Shown here: piece by piece, positions 53,525 through 62,598 of the stretch | Layout: every line of letters starts with the position of its first letter | How positions within the stretch are numbered: position 1 is the stretch's first letter | Source of the DNA: Streptomyces sp. CCM_MD2014 | GTDB lineage: Bacteria; Actinomycetota; Actinomycetes; Streptomycetales; Streptomycetaceae | Length of the DNA stretch: 64,000 nucleotides | Assembly: GCF_000772045.1 (NCBI RefSeq) | Contig: NZ_CP009754.1 | Coordinates: 1,860,001-1,924,000, forward strand | Direction of reading: 5' to 3' | Notes under the pieces: generated by a model | Seen by the model: the letters and a program-made list of their open reading frames with translations, nothing else | The model's database searches: none | What the model was told of the DNA's origin: nothing | Made by a program: the position numbers and the translations under genes

Positions 53525-54283
53525 ATGAACGGACAAAGGCTTGACGGCAAGGTCGCGCTGATCACCGGCGCGACGGGCGGCCTCGGCGCGGCGACCGCCG
53601 AACTCTTCGCCCGCGAAGGCGCCCGGCTGGTGATCACCGATGTCGCCGAGGGCCCCCTGCGGGAGCTGTCCCACCGGATCGAGGCGAGCGGCACGGAGGT
53701 CGTGGCCGCCCGTCTCGACGTCTCCTCCGCGCGGGAGTGGGAGGACGTGATCGCCCTCGTGCGCGACCGGTTCGGCACGCTGGACGTGCTCGTGAACATC
53801 GCCGGCATCCTGGACTGGCCGGGTGTCGAGGACACGCGGGAAGAGGCGTGGGACCGTGTCATCGACGTGAACCAGAAGGGCACCTGGCTCGGCATGAGGG
53901 CGGCGATGCCGCTCCTGCGGGCGAGCGGCAACGCGTCGGTGATCAATACGTCGTCCGTCCTCGGCCTGGTCGGCAGCGGTGCGGCCGCGGCCTACCAGGC
54001 GTCCAAGGGGGCCGTGCGCCTGCTGAGCAAGACCGCCGCGGTCGAGTACGCCCGGCAGGGCGTCCGGGTCAATTCGGTGCACCCCGGGGTGATCGCCACG
54101 CCGATGATCCAGGACCTCCTGGACGAGCAGGGCGACCAGCAGCCGGACATCCGGCGCACCCCCATGCGCCGAGCCGGCCGCGCCGACGAGATCGCCCCCG
54201 CGATCCTCTTCCTGGCCTGCGACGACTCCTCGTTCGTGACCGGCTCGGAGCTGGTGGTCGACGGCGGACTCACCGCGCACTGA
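53525..54283 (+). CDS. Short-chain dehydrogenase/reductase
   Basis: A 252-residue classical SDR with TGATGGLG (15-22), LDVLVNIAG, catalytic Ser in NTSSVLG and Tyr-x3-Lys in YQASK, ending in the usual GSELVVDGGLTAH tail. It is closest in feel to alcohol or 3-hydroxy dehydrogenases such as cyclopentanol dehydrogenase, but the substrate is not determined. Second gene behind the MmyB-regulated promoter. Confidence 0.88.
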   Translation: MNGQRLDGKVALITGATGGLGAATAELFAREGARLVITDVAEGPLRELSHRIEASGTEVVAARLDVSSAREWEDVIALVRDRFGTLDVLVNIAGILDWPGVEDTREEAWDRVIDVNQKGTWLGMRAAMPLLRASGNASVINTSSVLGLVGSGAAAAYQASKGAVRLLSKTAAVEYARQGVRVNSVHPGVIATPMIQDLLDEQGDQQPDIRRTPMRRAGRADEIAPAILFLACDDSSFVTGSELVVDGGLTAH

Positions 54284-54358
54284 ACAGTCCGCAGTACCGC
54301 GCTCCGGGTGCCACCACCGGCGCCCGACCGCACCCTCACCTTCTCCAGGGACCGCACC

Positions 54359-55147
54359 ATGACATCCGCACCCATGTCCGTCGGGGCATCCACGGCCGCC
54401 GCCGCATCCGCCGAGTTCTCCGGGAAGACCGCCGTCGTCACCGGGGCCGCGCGCGGCGTGGGCAGAGCGACCGTGGCTCTGCTCCACGCCCGCGGCGCCC
54501 GCGTCGTCGCCGTCGACCTGCGCCCCGACATCACCGCGCTGCCCCACGCGTACCCCGGCGTACTCACGGTGCGCGGCGACGTCACCGAGGAGGAGACCGC
54601 CGTCCGCGCGGTGCGCTGCGCACAGGACGCCTGCGGAGGACTCGACATCCTCGTGAACAACGCCGGACGCACCCTGAACAAACCCGTCACCGAGACCACC
54701 GCCGAGGACTGGGACGCCGTGATGGCCGTCAACGCCCGCGGGGCCTTCTTCTGCGCCCGCGAGGCCTTCCGCGCCATGAAGGACCGCGGCGGCGGCGCCA
54801 TCGTCAGCACCGGCTCCTACACCAGCACCGTCGCCCTGCCCGAAGGCGCCGCCTACAGTGCGTCGAAGGGCGCTCTGGCCCAGCTCACCAAGGTGCTCGC
54901 CGTCGAGGGCGGTCCCGTGGGCATCCGCGCCAACCTGGTGGCCGCGGGCGTCGTCGAAACCGACTTCCTCGACACGATCCGCCCCGACAGCCGTGCGTAT
55001 CTGAGGTCCTTCGCCGGCGCACAGCCCCTGGGCCGGGTCGCGCAGCCCGAAGAGATCGCCGAGGTCCTGTGCTTCCTCGCGTCACCGCGCTCCAGCTTCG
55101 TCACCGGAGCCGTGGTCGCCGCCGACGGCGGCTTCACCGCGGTGTGA
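54359..55147 (+). CDS. Short-chain dehydrogenase/reductase
   Basis: A 262-residue SDR. After about 20 variable residues come TGAARGVG, LDILVNNAG, the catalytic Ser in VSTGSYTS, and Tyr-x3-Lys in YSASK; it ends with GAVVAADGGFTAV. ATG at 54359 has CAGGGA upstream; a longer frame from 54308 lacks a site. It follows the other SDR by 75 bp on the same strand and probably acts with it on successive or alternative carbonyl/alcohol steps. Nothing in the sequence fixes the substrate. Confidence 0.87.
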   Translation: MTSAPMSVGASTAAAASAEFSGKTAVVTGAARGVGRATVALLHARGARVVAVDLRPDITALPHAYPGVLTVRGDVTEEETAVRAVRCAQDACGGLDILVNNAGRTLNKPVTETTAEDWDAVMAVNARGAFFCAREAFRAMKDRGGGAIVSTGSYTSTVALPEGAAYSASKGALAQLTKVLAVEGGPVGIRANLVAAGVVETDFLDTIRPDSRAYLRSFAGAQPLGRVAQPEEIAEVLCFLASPRSSFVTGAVVAADGGFTAV

Positions 55148-55190
55148 CGCCGGCCCGGCCCCCGGGGGGTGCGGACCGGGACCGGGCCGC

Positions 55191-56720
55191 TCACGCCCCT
55201 CGCAGCGGGTTGGGCAGCGGCCGGTAGCGGGCGTCGGCGCCGTCCGCGCCGGTCCAGCGCAGCAGGAGGTTGGTCTTGGCGGGGAGGGACGGGGCTGCGA
55301 GCAGGGCCGGGATCTCGGGGAGGTCGTGGCGGGCCAGGGCGCGGCGGACGGCGGGCCAGGGGTCGAGGCCGGGGTGGTGTTCGGTGAGGGCGGCGGCGAT
55401 CTCGTACAGGTGGTTGACGACCAGGCAGTAGACCAGGCGCTCCCAGCCGGCCGCCCTGGGCGTGTCCGGCAGCAGTTTGACGCCCTCCGCGTCCCGGAAG
55501 AGGGCCTGTACGGGGGTGCCCGCGGCGTCCACCGCCACCAGCGTGTTCTGGAGGTGCGCCTCCAGGACGACGCCGTCGTCGGCGAAGGCGGTGAGGACGG
55601 GCGGGACGACGGCGGCGAGGTACGCCTCCCACCAGGCCGCCGGGTCCGTGGTGGCCGCCAGCGGGCTGCCGGGGAAGCCCTCCACGAGCGCGGCGGCCAG
55701 GAGCGGGGTCGCGCCGGGCAGGAGGTGGTCGCGCACTCCGTCGCGGACGACCACGGCCAGTTCCTCGAAGGCGAAGTCCACGGTGCGGTGGCCGCGGTCG
55801 CCGAGCCACGCGGCGGGAGGTCCGAGGGAGGCGAAGGCCTCGGTGACCGCCGTGTCGGTGCGGCGCAGCCGCATCAGGTCGTGGCGCCACAGGCGGCGGA
55901 TGTCGTTGGTGACGCGCACGTCCAGGCTGAACTTCAGGAACAGGTCCCGTCCCGGCAGGTACTCGGGTGCGTACACGGTGCGGATCGCGGCCGTCGGCCA
56001 GACGAAGCAGCCGGTCGTGCCCACCCTGACGAGGCGGCCGTCGGCGAAGGCGGGGGCGAGGGCCGGTGCCGTCAGCTCCAGTTGCCAGGGATGGGCGGGC
56101 AGCAGGCGGTAGCCGGGCGGGGCCTTGCCGAGGGCGTCCAGGGCGGCGGTGTCGCCCTCGTCGACGACGGTGTCCTCCCGTGCGGCGAGCAGCGTCAGGG
56201 GGAAGCGGGCGTACGCCTCGGGCGCGTACGGCAGCCAGCCTGCGTGCGGGCCGCCGCCGCGCGCCTTGGGGGCCGGGTGATGGGTGTGACCGGTGAGCAA
56301 GGACTGCTCGGAGCGGAGGTAGGGGTCCGCGGGCGGGGTGGCACGCGCGCGTGCCCTCAGCAGCGCCGCCACCGCGTCGCGGCTGTCGGTCATCTCGGTG
56401 GGCAGTTCGTGATTGGGCACACCGGTGTGCCGGCGCAGTGCCTCGGCGACCAGCTTCACCAGTTCGGCGTGGTCGACGCGGTGCCAGCCGTCCGCGGTGC
56501 GGACCTCCGGTTCGGCGGGGCGACGCCCTCGCCGCACCCGCAGCAGTCTGCCGCCGGGCAGCCGGTAGACGGGGCGGGGGCCGGGGTGCGGCAGCGGTTC
56601 GGCCACCTCGCGCAGCAGGCAGTTGAGCAGCGGTACGGCCGCGTGGGCGTCGGCGCGTCGCGCCACGTCGTCCCGGGAGTCGGCGCCGGCGGGCGGGGGC
56701 AGGAGATCCACGCGTTCCAC
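55191..56720 (-). CDS. IucA/IucC-family NRPS-independent siderophore synthetase
   Basis: A 509-residue NIS synthetase, which adenylates a carboxylate and joins it to an amine or alcohol in siderophore assembly. ATP-site motif GHTHHPAPKARGG keeps the Lys and Arg. Also present are LLPAHPWQLEL, FLKFSLDVRVTNDIRRL and the metal/ATP loop EAHLQNTLV, with a FhuF-like C-terminal segment. Start GTG at 56720 with AGGGAACGA upstream. It is divergent from a second NIS synthetase, so the two are probably partners for one siderophore. No amine-producing gene (decarboxylase, hydroxylase) or transporter is next to them. Confidence 0.9.
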   Translation of the reverse strand: MERVDLLPPPAGADSRDDVARRADAHAAVPLLNCLLREVAEPLPHPGPRPVYRLPGGRLLRVRRGRRPAEPEVRTADGWHRVDHAELVKLVAEALRRHTGVPNHELPTEMTDSRDAVAALLRARARATPPADPYLRSEQSLLTGHTHHPAPKARGGGPHAGWLPYAPEAYARFPLTLLAAREDTVVDEGDTAALDALGKAPPGYRLLPAHPWQLELTAPALAPAFADGRLVRVGTTGCFVWPTAAIRTVYAPEYLPGRDLFLKFSLDVRVTNDIRRLWRHDLMRLRRTDTAVTEAFASLGPPAAWLGDRGHRTVDFAFEELAVVVRDGVRDHLLPGATPLLAAALVEGFPGSPLAATTDPAAWWEAYLAAVVPPVLTAFADDGVVLEAHLQNTLVAVDAAGTPVQALFRDAEGVKLLPDTPRAAGWERLVYCLVVNHLYEIAAALTEHHPGLDPWPAVRRALARHDLPEIPALLAAPSLPAKTNLLLRWTGADGADARYRPLPNPLRGA

Positions 56721-56881
56721 TCGTTCCCTACGGTCGGTCGATGGCGGAGAGGAGGACGGAGACGATCAGGGCGATCAGTATGTCTCTCGTCGTGCCTCTG
56801 GTCGTGTCGCTCGTCAATGGCCTCGCCCGCCTTCCGCCGAGACGTTCCACCGTGCCCTACCCGCACCCGAGGAGCCTGCCC

Positions 56882-58408
56882 GTGCATCGTCCCCCCAGTG
56901 CGGCGACCGAGGTCGCCGAGGAGCTGGCGGCCGTCCGTCCCGATCTGGTCGCCCGGTTCACGGCCGAGCTGCCCGGCGCCCGCGCGGCCGTGCTGTCCCG
57001 GCTGTGGCGCGCCCTCGCCTTCGAACCGCTGCCGTGGATCGAGGGCCGGGACCGGGCCGGGGACGGGCTCGTCCTGCGGCTGCGGGACGGCCGCCGGCTG
57101 ACCGGTCCGGCCGCCGATCCGTACCGCACGGACGCGTACGTCTCGGTCGTACGGCTGGACGAGGTCGCGTACGACGACCCGGAGCGGCTGATGACCGACC
57201 TCGCCGTACCCCCCTCCACGGGCTATGCCGCCGAACTCGGGCACAGCGCGGCGTCGTTGGCGCTGTCCCGCGCGGCGCAGCGCCGGGCGGTGGCGCAGGG
57301 GGTGCCGAAGAATCACCCGGACGAGTGGCCGGGCAGCGACTGGGGGTGGGAGCGGAGAGTGGTCGACGGGCATCCGTACCACCCCGGCTGCCGTGCGCGG
57401 CCGGGCTTCTCGGTGGCGGAGCAGCTCGCGTACGGGCCGGAGCACGGACCGGTGGTGGGGCTGGGTCTCGTGCCGGTCGCGGCGGCGGAGTCCCTGGTGA
57501 CGGGGGTGTGGCCGCGGGAGCTGCGGGACGGGGCGCGGGTGCTGGTCCCGGTGCATCCGTGGCAGGCGGCCCATGTGCTCAAGGTGCCCTGCGAGCCGGG
57601 TCTCGACGGGCATCCGCTGATGTCCCTGCGGACCCTCGCCGTACCCGGCGGCCCACACGTCAAGACCGCGCTGAGCGCCCGGCTGACCTCCTCGGTGCGG
57701 GACATCTCGGTCGCCTCGGTCGCCGCGTCGGCGGATCTGTCGTCGCTCGGGGAGGAGCTGGCGGCGCGCACGGACGGCCTGCTCCACGTGACCCGCACCC
57801 TGGGTGCGGCCACCGCCCACTCCCCCGACCTGGCCGCCGTACTGCGCGAGTCGCCGCAGGGGTACGCCGGTCCGGGTGAGCGCGTCGTCCCGGTGGCCGC
57901 ACTGGCGACCACCGAACTGCCCGGCTCCCCGGCGTGGTTGGCGGCCTTCGCCCGTCTCGCCCTCACCGTCGGGCTGCGCGCACTGGAGCTGGGCGTGGCC
58001 CTGGAGGCACACGGTCAGAACCTGCTGGTCGTGCTGTCCGCGACGGGCGTCCCCCTGCGCCTGGTCTACCGCGACCTGGCCGACATACGGGTCTCGCCCG
58101 GCCGCCTGGCGCGGCACGGCATCGACGCCACCGGTCTGCCCACGCGCGTGCTGAGCGACGAACCGTCCTTGCTGCGCCGGAAGTTGTTCGGATCCCTGGT
58201 GGGCGGCGCGCTGGCGGCGACGGCCGGCTCGGGTGCGGCGCTGGGCAAGGCCCTGGAGGCGGTGGTGCCCGAACTGCCGGGCACCGAGGACCTCGTGGCG
58301 CTGCGCGAGAGGCCCCTGCCGGTGAAAGCGCTGACGCTGATGCGGACTTCATCGGAAAGGCCGGGGGATCTGTGGACGGAGCTGCCCAACCCCCTGCGGT
58401 GCGGGTGA
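56882..58408 (+). CDS. IucA/IucC-family NRPS-independent siderophore synthetase
   Basis: A 508-residue NIS synthetase, nearly the same length as its divergent neighbour. Start chosen at GTG 56882, which has AGGAG 7 bases upstream; a frame back to ATG 56741 would add a Pro/Arg-rich stretch and run into the other gene's promoter. Motifs: GHPYHPGCRARPGFS, VPVHPWQAAHVL, KTALSARLTSSVRDIS, EAHGQNLLV. In the first motif Arg replaces the Lys usually binding ATP phosphate (HPxHPxxKxR), a conservative change. The C-terminus PGDLWTELPNPL closely mirrors the partner's RYRPLPNPL ending. Confidence 0.9.
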   Translation: MHRPPSAATEVAEELAAVRPDLVARFTAELPGARAAVLSRLWRALAFEPLPWIEGRDRAGDGLVLRLRDGRRLTGPAADPYRTDAYVSVVRLDEVAYDDPERLMTDLAVPPSTGYAAELGHSAASLALSRAAQRRAVAQGVPKNHPDEWPGSDWGWERRVVDGHPYHPGCRARPGFSVAEQLAYGPEHGPVVGLGLVPVAAAESLVTGVWPRELRDGARVLVPVHPWQAAHVLKVPCEPGLDGHPLMSLRTLAVPGGPHVKTALSARLTSSVRDISVASVAASADLSSLGEELAARTDGLLHVTRTLGAATAHSPDLAAVLRESPQGYAGPGERVVPVAALATTELPGSPAWLAAFARLALTVGLRALELGVALEAHGQNLLVVLSATGVPLRLVYRDLADIRVSPGRLARHGIDATGLPTRVLSDEPSLLRRKLFGSLVGGALAATAGSGAALGKALEAVVPELPGTEDLVALRERPLPVKALTLMRTSSERPGDLWTELPNPLRCG

Positions 58409-58470
58409 CGCCGGGGCATCGGCGCGGTCTCGTTTTGGAGCGCGGCACCACTGATCAATAGGATCCGCCG

Positions 58471-59736
58471 ATGATCACAAGAACACGGCTGGCGGCGGGT
58501 GCCTGTGCCCTGCTCGCCGCGCTGGCGGCCGGGATGGCGTTCCCGGCCGGGGCGGTCGCCGGTGAACCCACGGGTGAGGACGCGCCGAAGGTCGATCTCG
58601 TGCTCGACGTCAGCGGGTCGATGCGGACCCGGGACATCGACGGCGGCACGCGCATGGCCGCTGCGAAGCAGGCGTTCAACGAGGTGCTCGACGCGACGCC
58701 GGAGGAGGTGCAGCTCGGCATCCGCACGCTGGGCGCCGACTACCCGGGCGACGACCGCAAGACCGGCTGCAAGGACACCGCGCAGCTCTACCCGGTCGGC
58801 CCGCTGGACCGCACCGAGGCGAAGACGGCGGTGGCGACCCTCTCGCCCACCGGCTGGACGCCGATCGGCCCCGCGCTGCTGAAGGCGGCCGACGACCTCG
58901 ACGGCGGCAACGGATCCAAGCGGATCGTGCTGATCAGCGACGGTGAGGACACCTGCGCCCCGCTCGACCCGTGCGAGGTGGCCCGCGAGATCGCCGCCAA
59001 GGGCATCGGGCTGACCATCGACACGCTGGGTCTGGTCCCCAACACCAAGATGCGGCAGCAGCTCAGCTGCATCGCCGAGGCGACCGGCGGCACGTACACG
59101 TCGGTGGAGCACACCGACGAACTGACCGACAAGGTCAACCAGTTGGTGGACCGGGCGGCTGACCCGGTGGTGACGCCGGTCGCCACCGAGGGCGCGGACG
59201 CGTGCGCGAAGGCACCGACGCTCAAGTCGGGGCTGTACACCGACCGCGAGGAGTTCGGGCAGCAGCGCTGGTACCGGGTGGACGTGGAACCGGGCCAGGA
59301 GCTGCGCGCCTCCGTGAGCGTGGGCGCCGACCGGGCCGTGAACCCGTCCTACGGGGTGCTGCTGCGGGCGGTGACCGTGCACGGCCGCGAGATCGTGCGC
59401 GGGGAGGCGGCGGGCAACGGCCGCACCGACGTGCTCTCTACGGGGCTGCGCTACCCGAAGCAGGAGAGCGACGAGGAGGACGCCCCGGCCGAGGCCGTGT
59501 GCCTCCAGGTCACCAACTCCTTCTCCGCCGCCTCCGGCGTGAAGACCACGCCCGGTCTGCCGCTGGAGCTGACCGTCGACGTCGTGGACGGCCCGGGCGA
59601 CTCGGACGACGTGGCCGCCTTCGGCCTCGGGCGCGGCTGGTGGCTGCTCGGCCTGCTGGTGCTGGCCGGCTTCCTCGCCGGTCTGGTGTGGGGCTGGCTC
59701 TCGCGCTGGCGGTTCGCGATCTGGAGGACCAACTGA
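58471..59736 (+). CDS. Secreted VWA-domain protein with C-terminal membrane anchor
   Basis: A 421-residue exported protein. Signal peptide about 1-31 with an AVAG-type cleavage region. VWA domain about 40-225 with a complete MIDAS start DVSGS (46-50), WTPIGPAL carrying the Thr and ISDGEDTC the Asp. A beta-rich region 235-375 follows, then a transmembrane helix about 389-410 and a short basic tail. It should be anchored outside the membrane and bind a protein partner through a metal ion. Its stop overlaps the next gene's start (TGATG), so the two proteins are probably one complex. Confidence 0.85.
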   Translation: MITRTRLAAGACALLAALAAGMAFPAGAVAGEPTGEDAPKVDLVLDVSGSMRTRDIDGGTRMAAAKQAFNEVLDATPEEVQLGIRTLGADYPGDDRKTGCKDTAQLYPVGPLDRTEAKTAVATLSPTGWTPIGPALLKAADDLDGGNGSKRIVLISDGEDTCAPLDPCEVAREIAAKGIGLTIDTLGLVPNTKMRQQLSCIAEATGGTYTSVEHTDELTDKVNQLVDRAADPVVTPVATEGADACAKAPTLKSGLYTDREEFGQQRWYRVDVEPGQELRASVSVGADRAVNPSYGVLLRAVTVHGREIVRGEAAGNGRTDVLSTGLRYPKQESDEEDAPAEAVCLQVTNSFSAASGVKTTPGLPLELTVDVVDGPGDSDDVAAFGLGRGWWLLGLLVLAGFLAGLVWGWLSRWRFAIWRTN

Positions 59737-60542
59737 TGCGATTCACCCGAGCGTTGAGCGCGGCCGTGATGCTGCTCGGCCTCGCCGCGGCTCCCGCGGC
59801 GGCCGACTCCTCCCCCTCCGCGAGCCCTTCGGGAAACGGTGACGCGCCGACCACGGCGGGCACCTCCTTCCGTACGGCGGCCGAGTTCGAGCAGGGGCAG
59901 GTCGCCACGGCGAGCGGTGCCGCGGGCGACTACCTGTACTGGTCGTTCCCGGCCGACGCAGGGCAGCGGTCCACCGTGAAGGCCACGGTGAAGCTGCCCG
60001 AGACGCACGCCGCCCAGACCTGGCGCATCGACGTGTACGACGGTCTGCGCCGCCGTCAGGCCTGCCAGTGGGGAGCCCAGACCCGCACCGCGGCCGCGGG
60101 CACCTCCTCCCTGGAGCTGGCCTGCGTCCTGCGCACCGTGCGCGCCTGGTCCGAGCCGTGGGCCAACGACCCGCTGCCGGGCACGTACTACCTCCGGCTG
60201 ACGGCGGTGAACGTGCCGACCTCCGATCTCGGCGTGCCGGTCTCGGCCGAGGTCCGGGTGGACTCCAAGGACATCGGCGGCGCCGCGGCGGTGGACGGTT
60301 CGCTGGCCGAGCCGCTGGTGCCGGGCGTCGCGGTGACCTCCGGCGCCGACCAGGGCGGCGAGGACGAGAAGAGCGCCGTACTGTCCGCCATCGAGCCGGA
60401 GGACGGCTGGTCGTCGGGCTGGTGGTCGGACCGCTGGGTGTGGAGCGGGATCGGGGCCGTACTGGCCGCGCTCGCGGGCATCGGCGGTTACGCGCTGACC
60501 CGGGGTTCGGGACGGCCGTCCCGGGTGCCGCCCGGGGCTTGA
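59736..60542 (+). CDS. Secreted/membrane protein of unknown function, partner of VWA protein
   Basis: A 268-residue protein: signal peptide 1-24 (ends AAPAAADSS), a Ser/Pro/Gly linker, a beta-rich domain about 40-185 with DYLYWSFPADAGQRSTVKAT and WRIDVYDGLRRRQACQWG, an acidic linker, and a C-terminal transmembrane helix about 235-255. It resembles the extracytoplasmic beta-sandwich region of the preceding VWA protein (FGQQRWYRVDVEPGQELRA) and may be a paralogous domain. Function unknown. Start ATG overlaps the upstream stop by one base. Confidence 0.8.
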   Translation: MRFTRALSAAVMLLGLAAAPAAADSSPSASPSGNGDAPTTAGTSFRTAAEFEQGQVATASGAAGDYLYWSFPADAGQRSTVKATVKLPETHAAQTWRIDVYDGLRRRQACQWGAQTRTAAAGTSSLELACVLRTVRAWSEPWANDPLPGTYYLRLTAVNVPTSDLGVPVSAEVRVDSKDIGGAAAVDGSLAEPLVPGVAVTSGADQGGEDEKSAVLSAIEPEDGWSSGWWSDRWVWSGIGAVLAALAGIGGYALTRGSGRPSRVPPGA

Positions 60543-60550
60543 CCGGTTGT

Positions 60551-60579
60551 CAGGAGGCCCGCCCCCGGCGGGCCTCCTG
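60551..60579. terminator. Bidirectional hairpin
   Basis: Perfect 13-bp stem (60551-60563 with 60567-60579) with a 3-nt loop, between the membrane protein and the convergent HxlR gene. Confidence 0.85.
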
Positions 60580-60583
60580 CCGT

Positions 60584-61246
60584 TCACCCCTCCCGCAGCG
60601 CCTTGGCCGCCGCGCCGTCGCCGGTGACCTCGACGCGGCCTTCGCGCACCGCGTCCCGCAGGCCGGTCTCCCCGCGGCCGAGGGCCGCGCAGGTCACGGC
60701 GTCCAGCACGAGCCGGGCGTCCGGCGTGCCGGGCGCCGGCCCGTCGCCGTACACGCGGGCGCCCTCCTCCTCGGCGCCGGCGATGGCGTCGGCGTACAGG
60801 TGGAAGTCTCCCTCCTCCAGCCGGACTTCGACGACTCCCTCCGCCGCCCCGGCCTCCCGCAGAGCCCGCAACAGGGGCAGTGCGAACCAGTGCGCCCGTA
60901 CAGCGTCCGTGGGCCGCCGCTCCCCCAGCTCGCCCGCTCCCCACGCGCCGAGCGCCTCCAGCACCGGCAGCAGGGCCCGCCCGCGCGCGGTGAGTTCGTA
61001 GACGTACGCCGCGCCGGGCGGGGGCAGCCGGCGCCGTGTCGTGAGCCCGTCGCGCTCCATGTCCTTCAGCCGTGAGGCGAGCACGTCCGTGCTGACGCCG
61101 GGCAGATCGGCGTGCAGGTCGGTGTAGCGCCGCGGGCCGGCGAGCAGCTCCCGGACGATCAGCAGGGTCCAGCGGTCGCCGACGGCGTCGAGGGCGCGAG
61201 CGGCGGAACAGTACTGGTCGTAGCTACGGCGAGCGCGTGGTGACAT
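60584..61246 (-). CDS. HxlR-family transcriptional regulator
   Basis: A 220-residue regulator: HxlR winged helix about 10-105 (YCSAARALDAVGDRWTLLIVRELLAGPRRYTDL, LPGVSTDVLASRLKDMERDGL, then the wing RRLPPPGAAYVYELTARGRAL) with an SCP2-like C-terminal ligand-binding part about 140-215. A Cys at residue 13 sits where redox-sensing HxlR proteins have one. Start ATG 61246 taken over TTG 61264. It is divergent from an aminotransferase, and two inverted repeats lie between them, so it probably represses itself and/or the aminotransferase. Confidence 0.85.
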   Translation of the reverse strand: MSPRARRSYDQYCSAARALDAVGDRWTLLIVRELLAGPRRYTDLHADLPGVSTDVLASRLKDMERDGLTTRRRLPPPGAAYVYELTARGRALLPVLEALGAWGAGELGERRPTDAVRAHWFALPLLRALREAGAAEGVVEVRLEEGDFHLYADAIAGAEEEGARVYGDGPAPGTPDARLVLDAVTCAALGRGETGLRDAVREGRVEVTGDGAAAKALREG

Positions 61247-61268
61247 GCGACGCAGTGTAGACAAGTTG

Positions 61269-61303
61269 TTGGACTTTCCAAGCTGCTACTTGGTAAAACC
61301 AAG
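61269..61303. promoter_or_regulatory. Paired inverted repeats, candidate HxlR operators
   Basis: TTGGA-N3-TCCAA at 61269-61281 and CTTGGT-N3-ACCAAG at 61289-61303. The centres are 21 bases apart, two helical turns, giving a consensus TTGGW-N3-WCCAA. The second is 30 bp before the aminotransferase start. Confidence 0.65.
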
Positions 61304-61333
61304 CAACACCAGATTCCGGAGGGGAAGCCGCGC

Positions 61334-62542
61334 ATGGAGTTCCGGCAGTCGAACAAGCTCAGCGAGGTCTGTTACGAGATCCGCGGCCCGGTCATCGAGC
61401 ACGCCGACGCCCTGGAGGAGGCGGGCCACAGCGTCCTGCGTCTGAACACCGGCAACCCGGCCCTCTTCGGCTTCGAGGCGCCGGAGGAGATCGTCCAGGA
61501 CATGATCCGGATGCTGCCGCGGGCGCACGGCTACACGGACTCGCGCGGCATCCTCTCCGCCCGCCGGGCCGTCGCCCAGCGCTACCAGGCCCTCGGCCTC
61601 GAGGTCGACGTGGACGACGTCTACCTGGGCAACGGCGTGTCCGAGCTGATCTCCATGGCCGTACAGGCCCTCCTGGAGGACGGCGACGAGGTGCTGATCC
61701 CCGCCCCCGACTTCCCCCTCTGGACGGCGGTGACCACCCTCGCGGGCGGCAAGGCGGTGCACTACCTCTGCGACGAGCAGGCGGAGTGGTACCCGGACCT
61801 GGCCGACATGGAGTCGAAGATCACCGACCGCACCAAGGCGGTCGTCATCATCAACCCCAACAACCCCACCGGTGCCGTCTACCCCAAGGAGATCGTCGAG
61901 GGCATCCTCGACCTCGCCCGCCGGCACGGCCTGATGGTCCTCGCCGACGAGATCTACGACCAGATCCTGTACGACGACGCCGTGCACCACTCGACCGCGT
62001 CCCTCGCCCCCGACCTGGTGGTGCTGACCTTCTGCGGCCTGTCCAAGACCTACCGGGTGGCGGGCTTCCGCTCCGGCTGGCTCGTGGTGACGGGGCCGAA
62101 GCAGCACGCGAAGGACTACCTGGAGGGCCTGACGATGCTGGCCTCCATGCGCCTGTGCGCCAACGCCCCCGCCCAGTACGCCATCCAGGCCGCGCTCGGC
62201 GGCCGCCAGTCCATCCGCGAACTGACGGCGCCCGGCGGGCGGCTGCGCGAACAGCGGGACGTGGCCTGGGAGAAGCTCAACGAGATCCCCGGCGTCTCCT
62301 GCGTCCGCCCCAAGGGCGCCCTGTACGCCTTCCCGCGCATCGACCCGGCCGTCCACAGGATCCACGACGACGAACGCTTCGTCCTCGACCTGCTGCTCAG
62401 GGAGAAGATCCAGGTGGTGCAGGGCACGGGCTTCAACTGGCCCTCCCCCGACCACTTCCGCATCCTCACCCTCCCCCGCGCGGAGGACCTGGAGGCGGCG
62501 ATCGGCCGGATCGGACGGTTCCTGAGCGGGTACCGGCAGTAG
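61334..62542 (+). CDS. Class I/II aminotransferase, AlaA-like
   Basis: A 402-residue PLP aminotransferase resembling glutamate-pyruvate (alanine) aminotransferase AlaA. PLP ligands are visible: GNGVSEL (100-106) for phosphate, NPNNPTG (174-180) with Asn177, Asp205 and Tyr208 in LADEIYD, and the Schiff-base Lys238 in SKTYRVAGFRSG with Arg246. The substrate-carboxylate Arg lies in the C-terminal FRILTLP. It probably interconverts pyruvate and alanine with glutamate. An HxlR gene is divergent, with palindromes 30-65 bp upstream. A CGGAGGGG site precedes the ATG. Confidence 0.92.
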   Translation: MEFRQSNKLSEVCYEIRGPVIEHADALEEAGHSVLRLNTGNPALFGFEAPEEIVQDMIRMLPRAHGYTDSRGILSARRAVAQRYQALGLEVDVDDVYLGNGVSELISMAVQALLEDGDEVLIPAPDFPLWTAVTTLAGGKAVHYLCDEQAEWYPDLADMESKITDRTKAVVIINPNNPTGAVYPKEIVEGILDLARRHGLMVLADEIYDQILYDDAVHHSTASLAPDLVVLTFCGLSKTYRVAGFRSGWLVVTGPKQHAKDYLEGLTMLASMRLCANAPAQYAIQAALGGRQSIRELTAPGGRLREQRDVAWEKLNEIPGVSCVRPKGALYAFPRIDPAVHRIHDDERFVLDLLLREKIQVVQGTGFNWPSPDHFRILTLPRAEDLEAAIGRIGRFLSGYRQ

Positions 62543-62598
62543 GCGGCGGACACCACCGGGAAGCGGCCGGGACGACGGACCCGCCGTAGCCTGGAGGC

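Noticed and set aside
61247..61333. Riboswitch or attenuator before the aminotransferase
   Set aside because: The region is only 87 bp and is explained by a divergent promoter with two operator-like palindromes.
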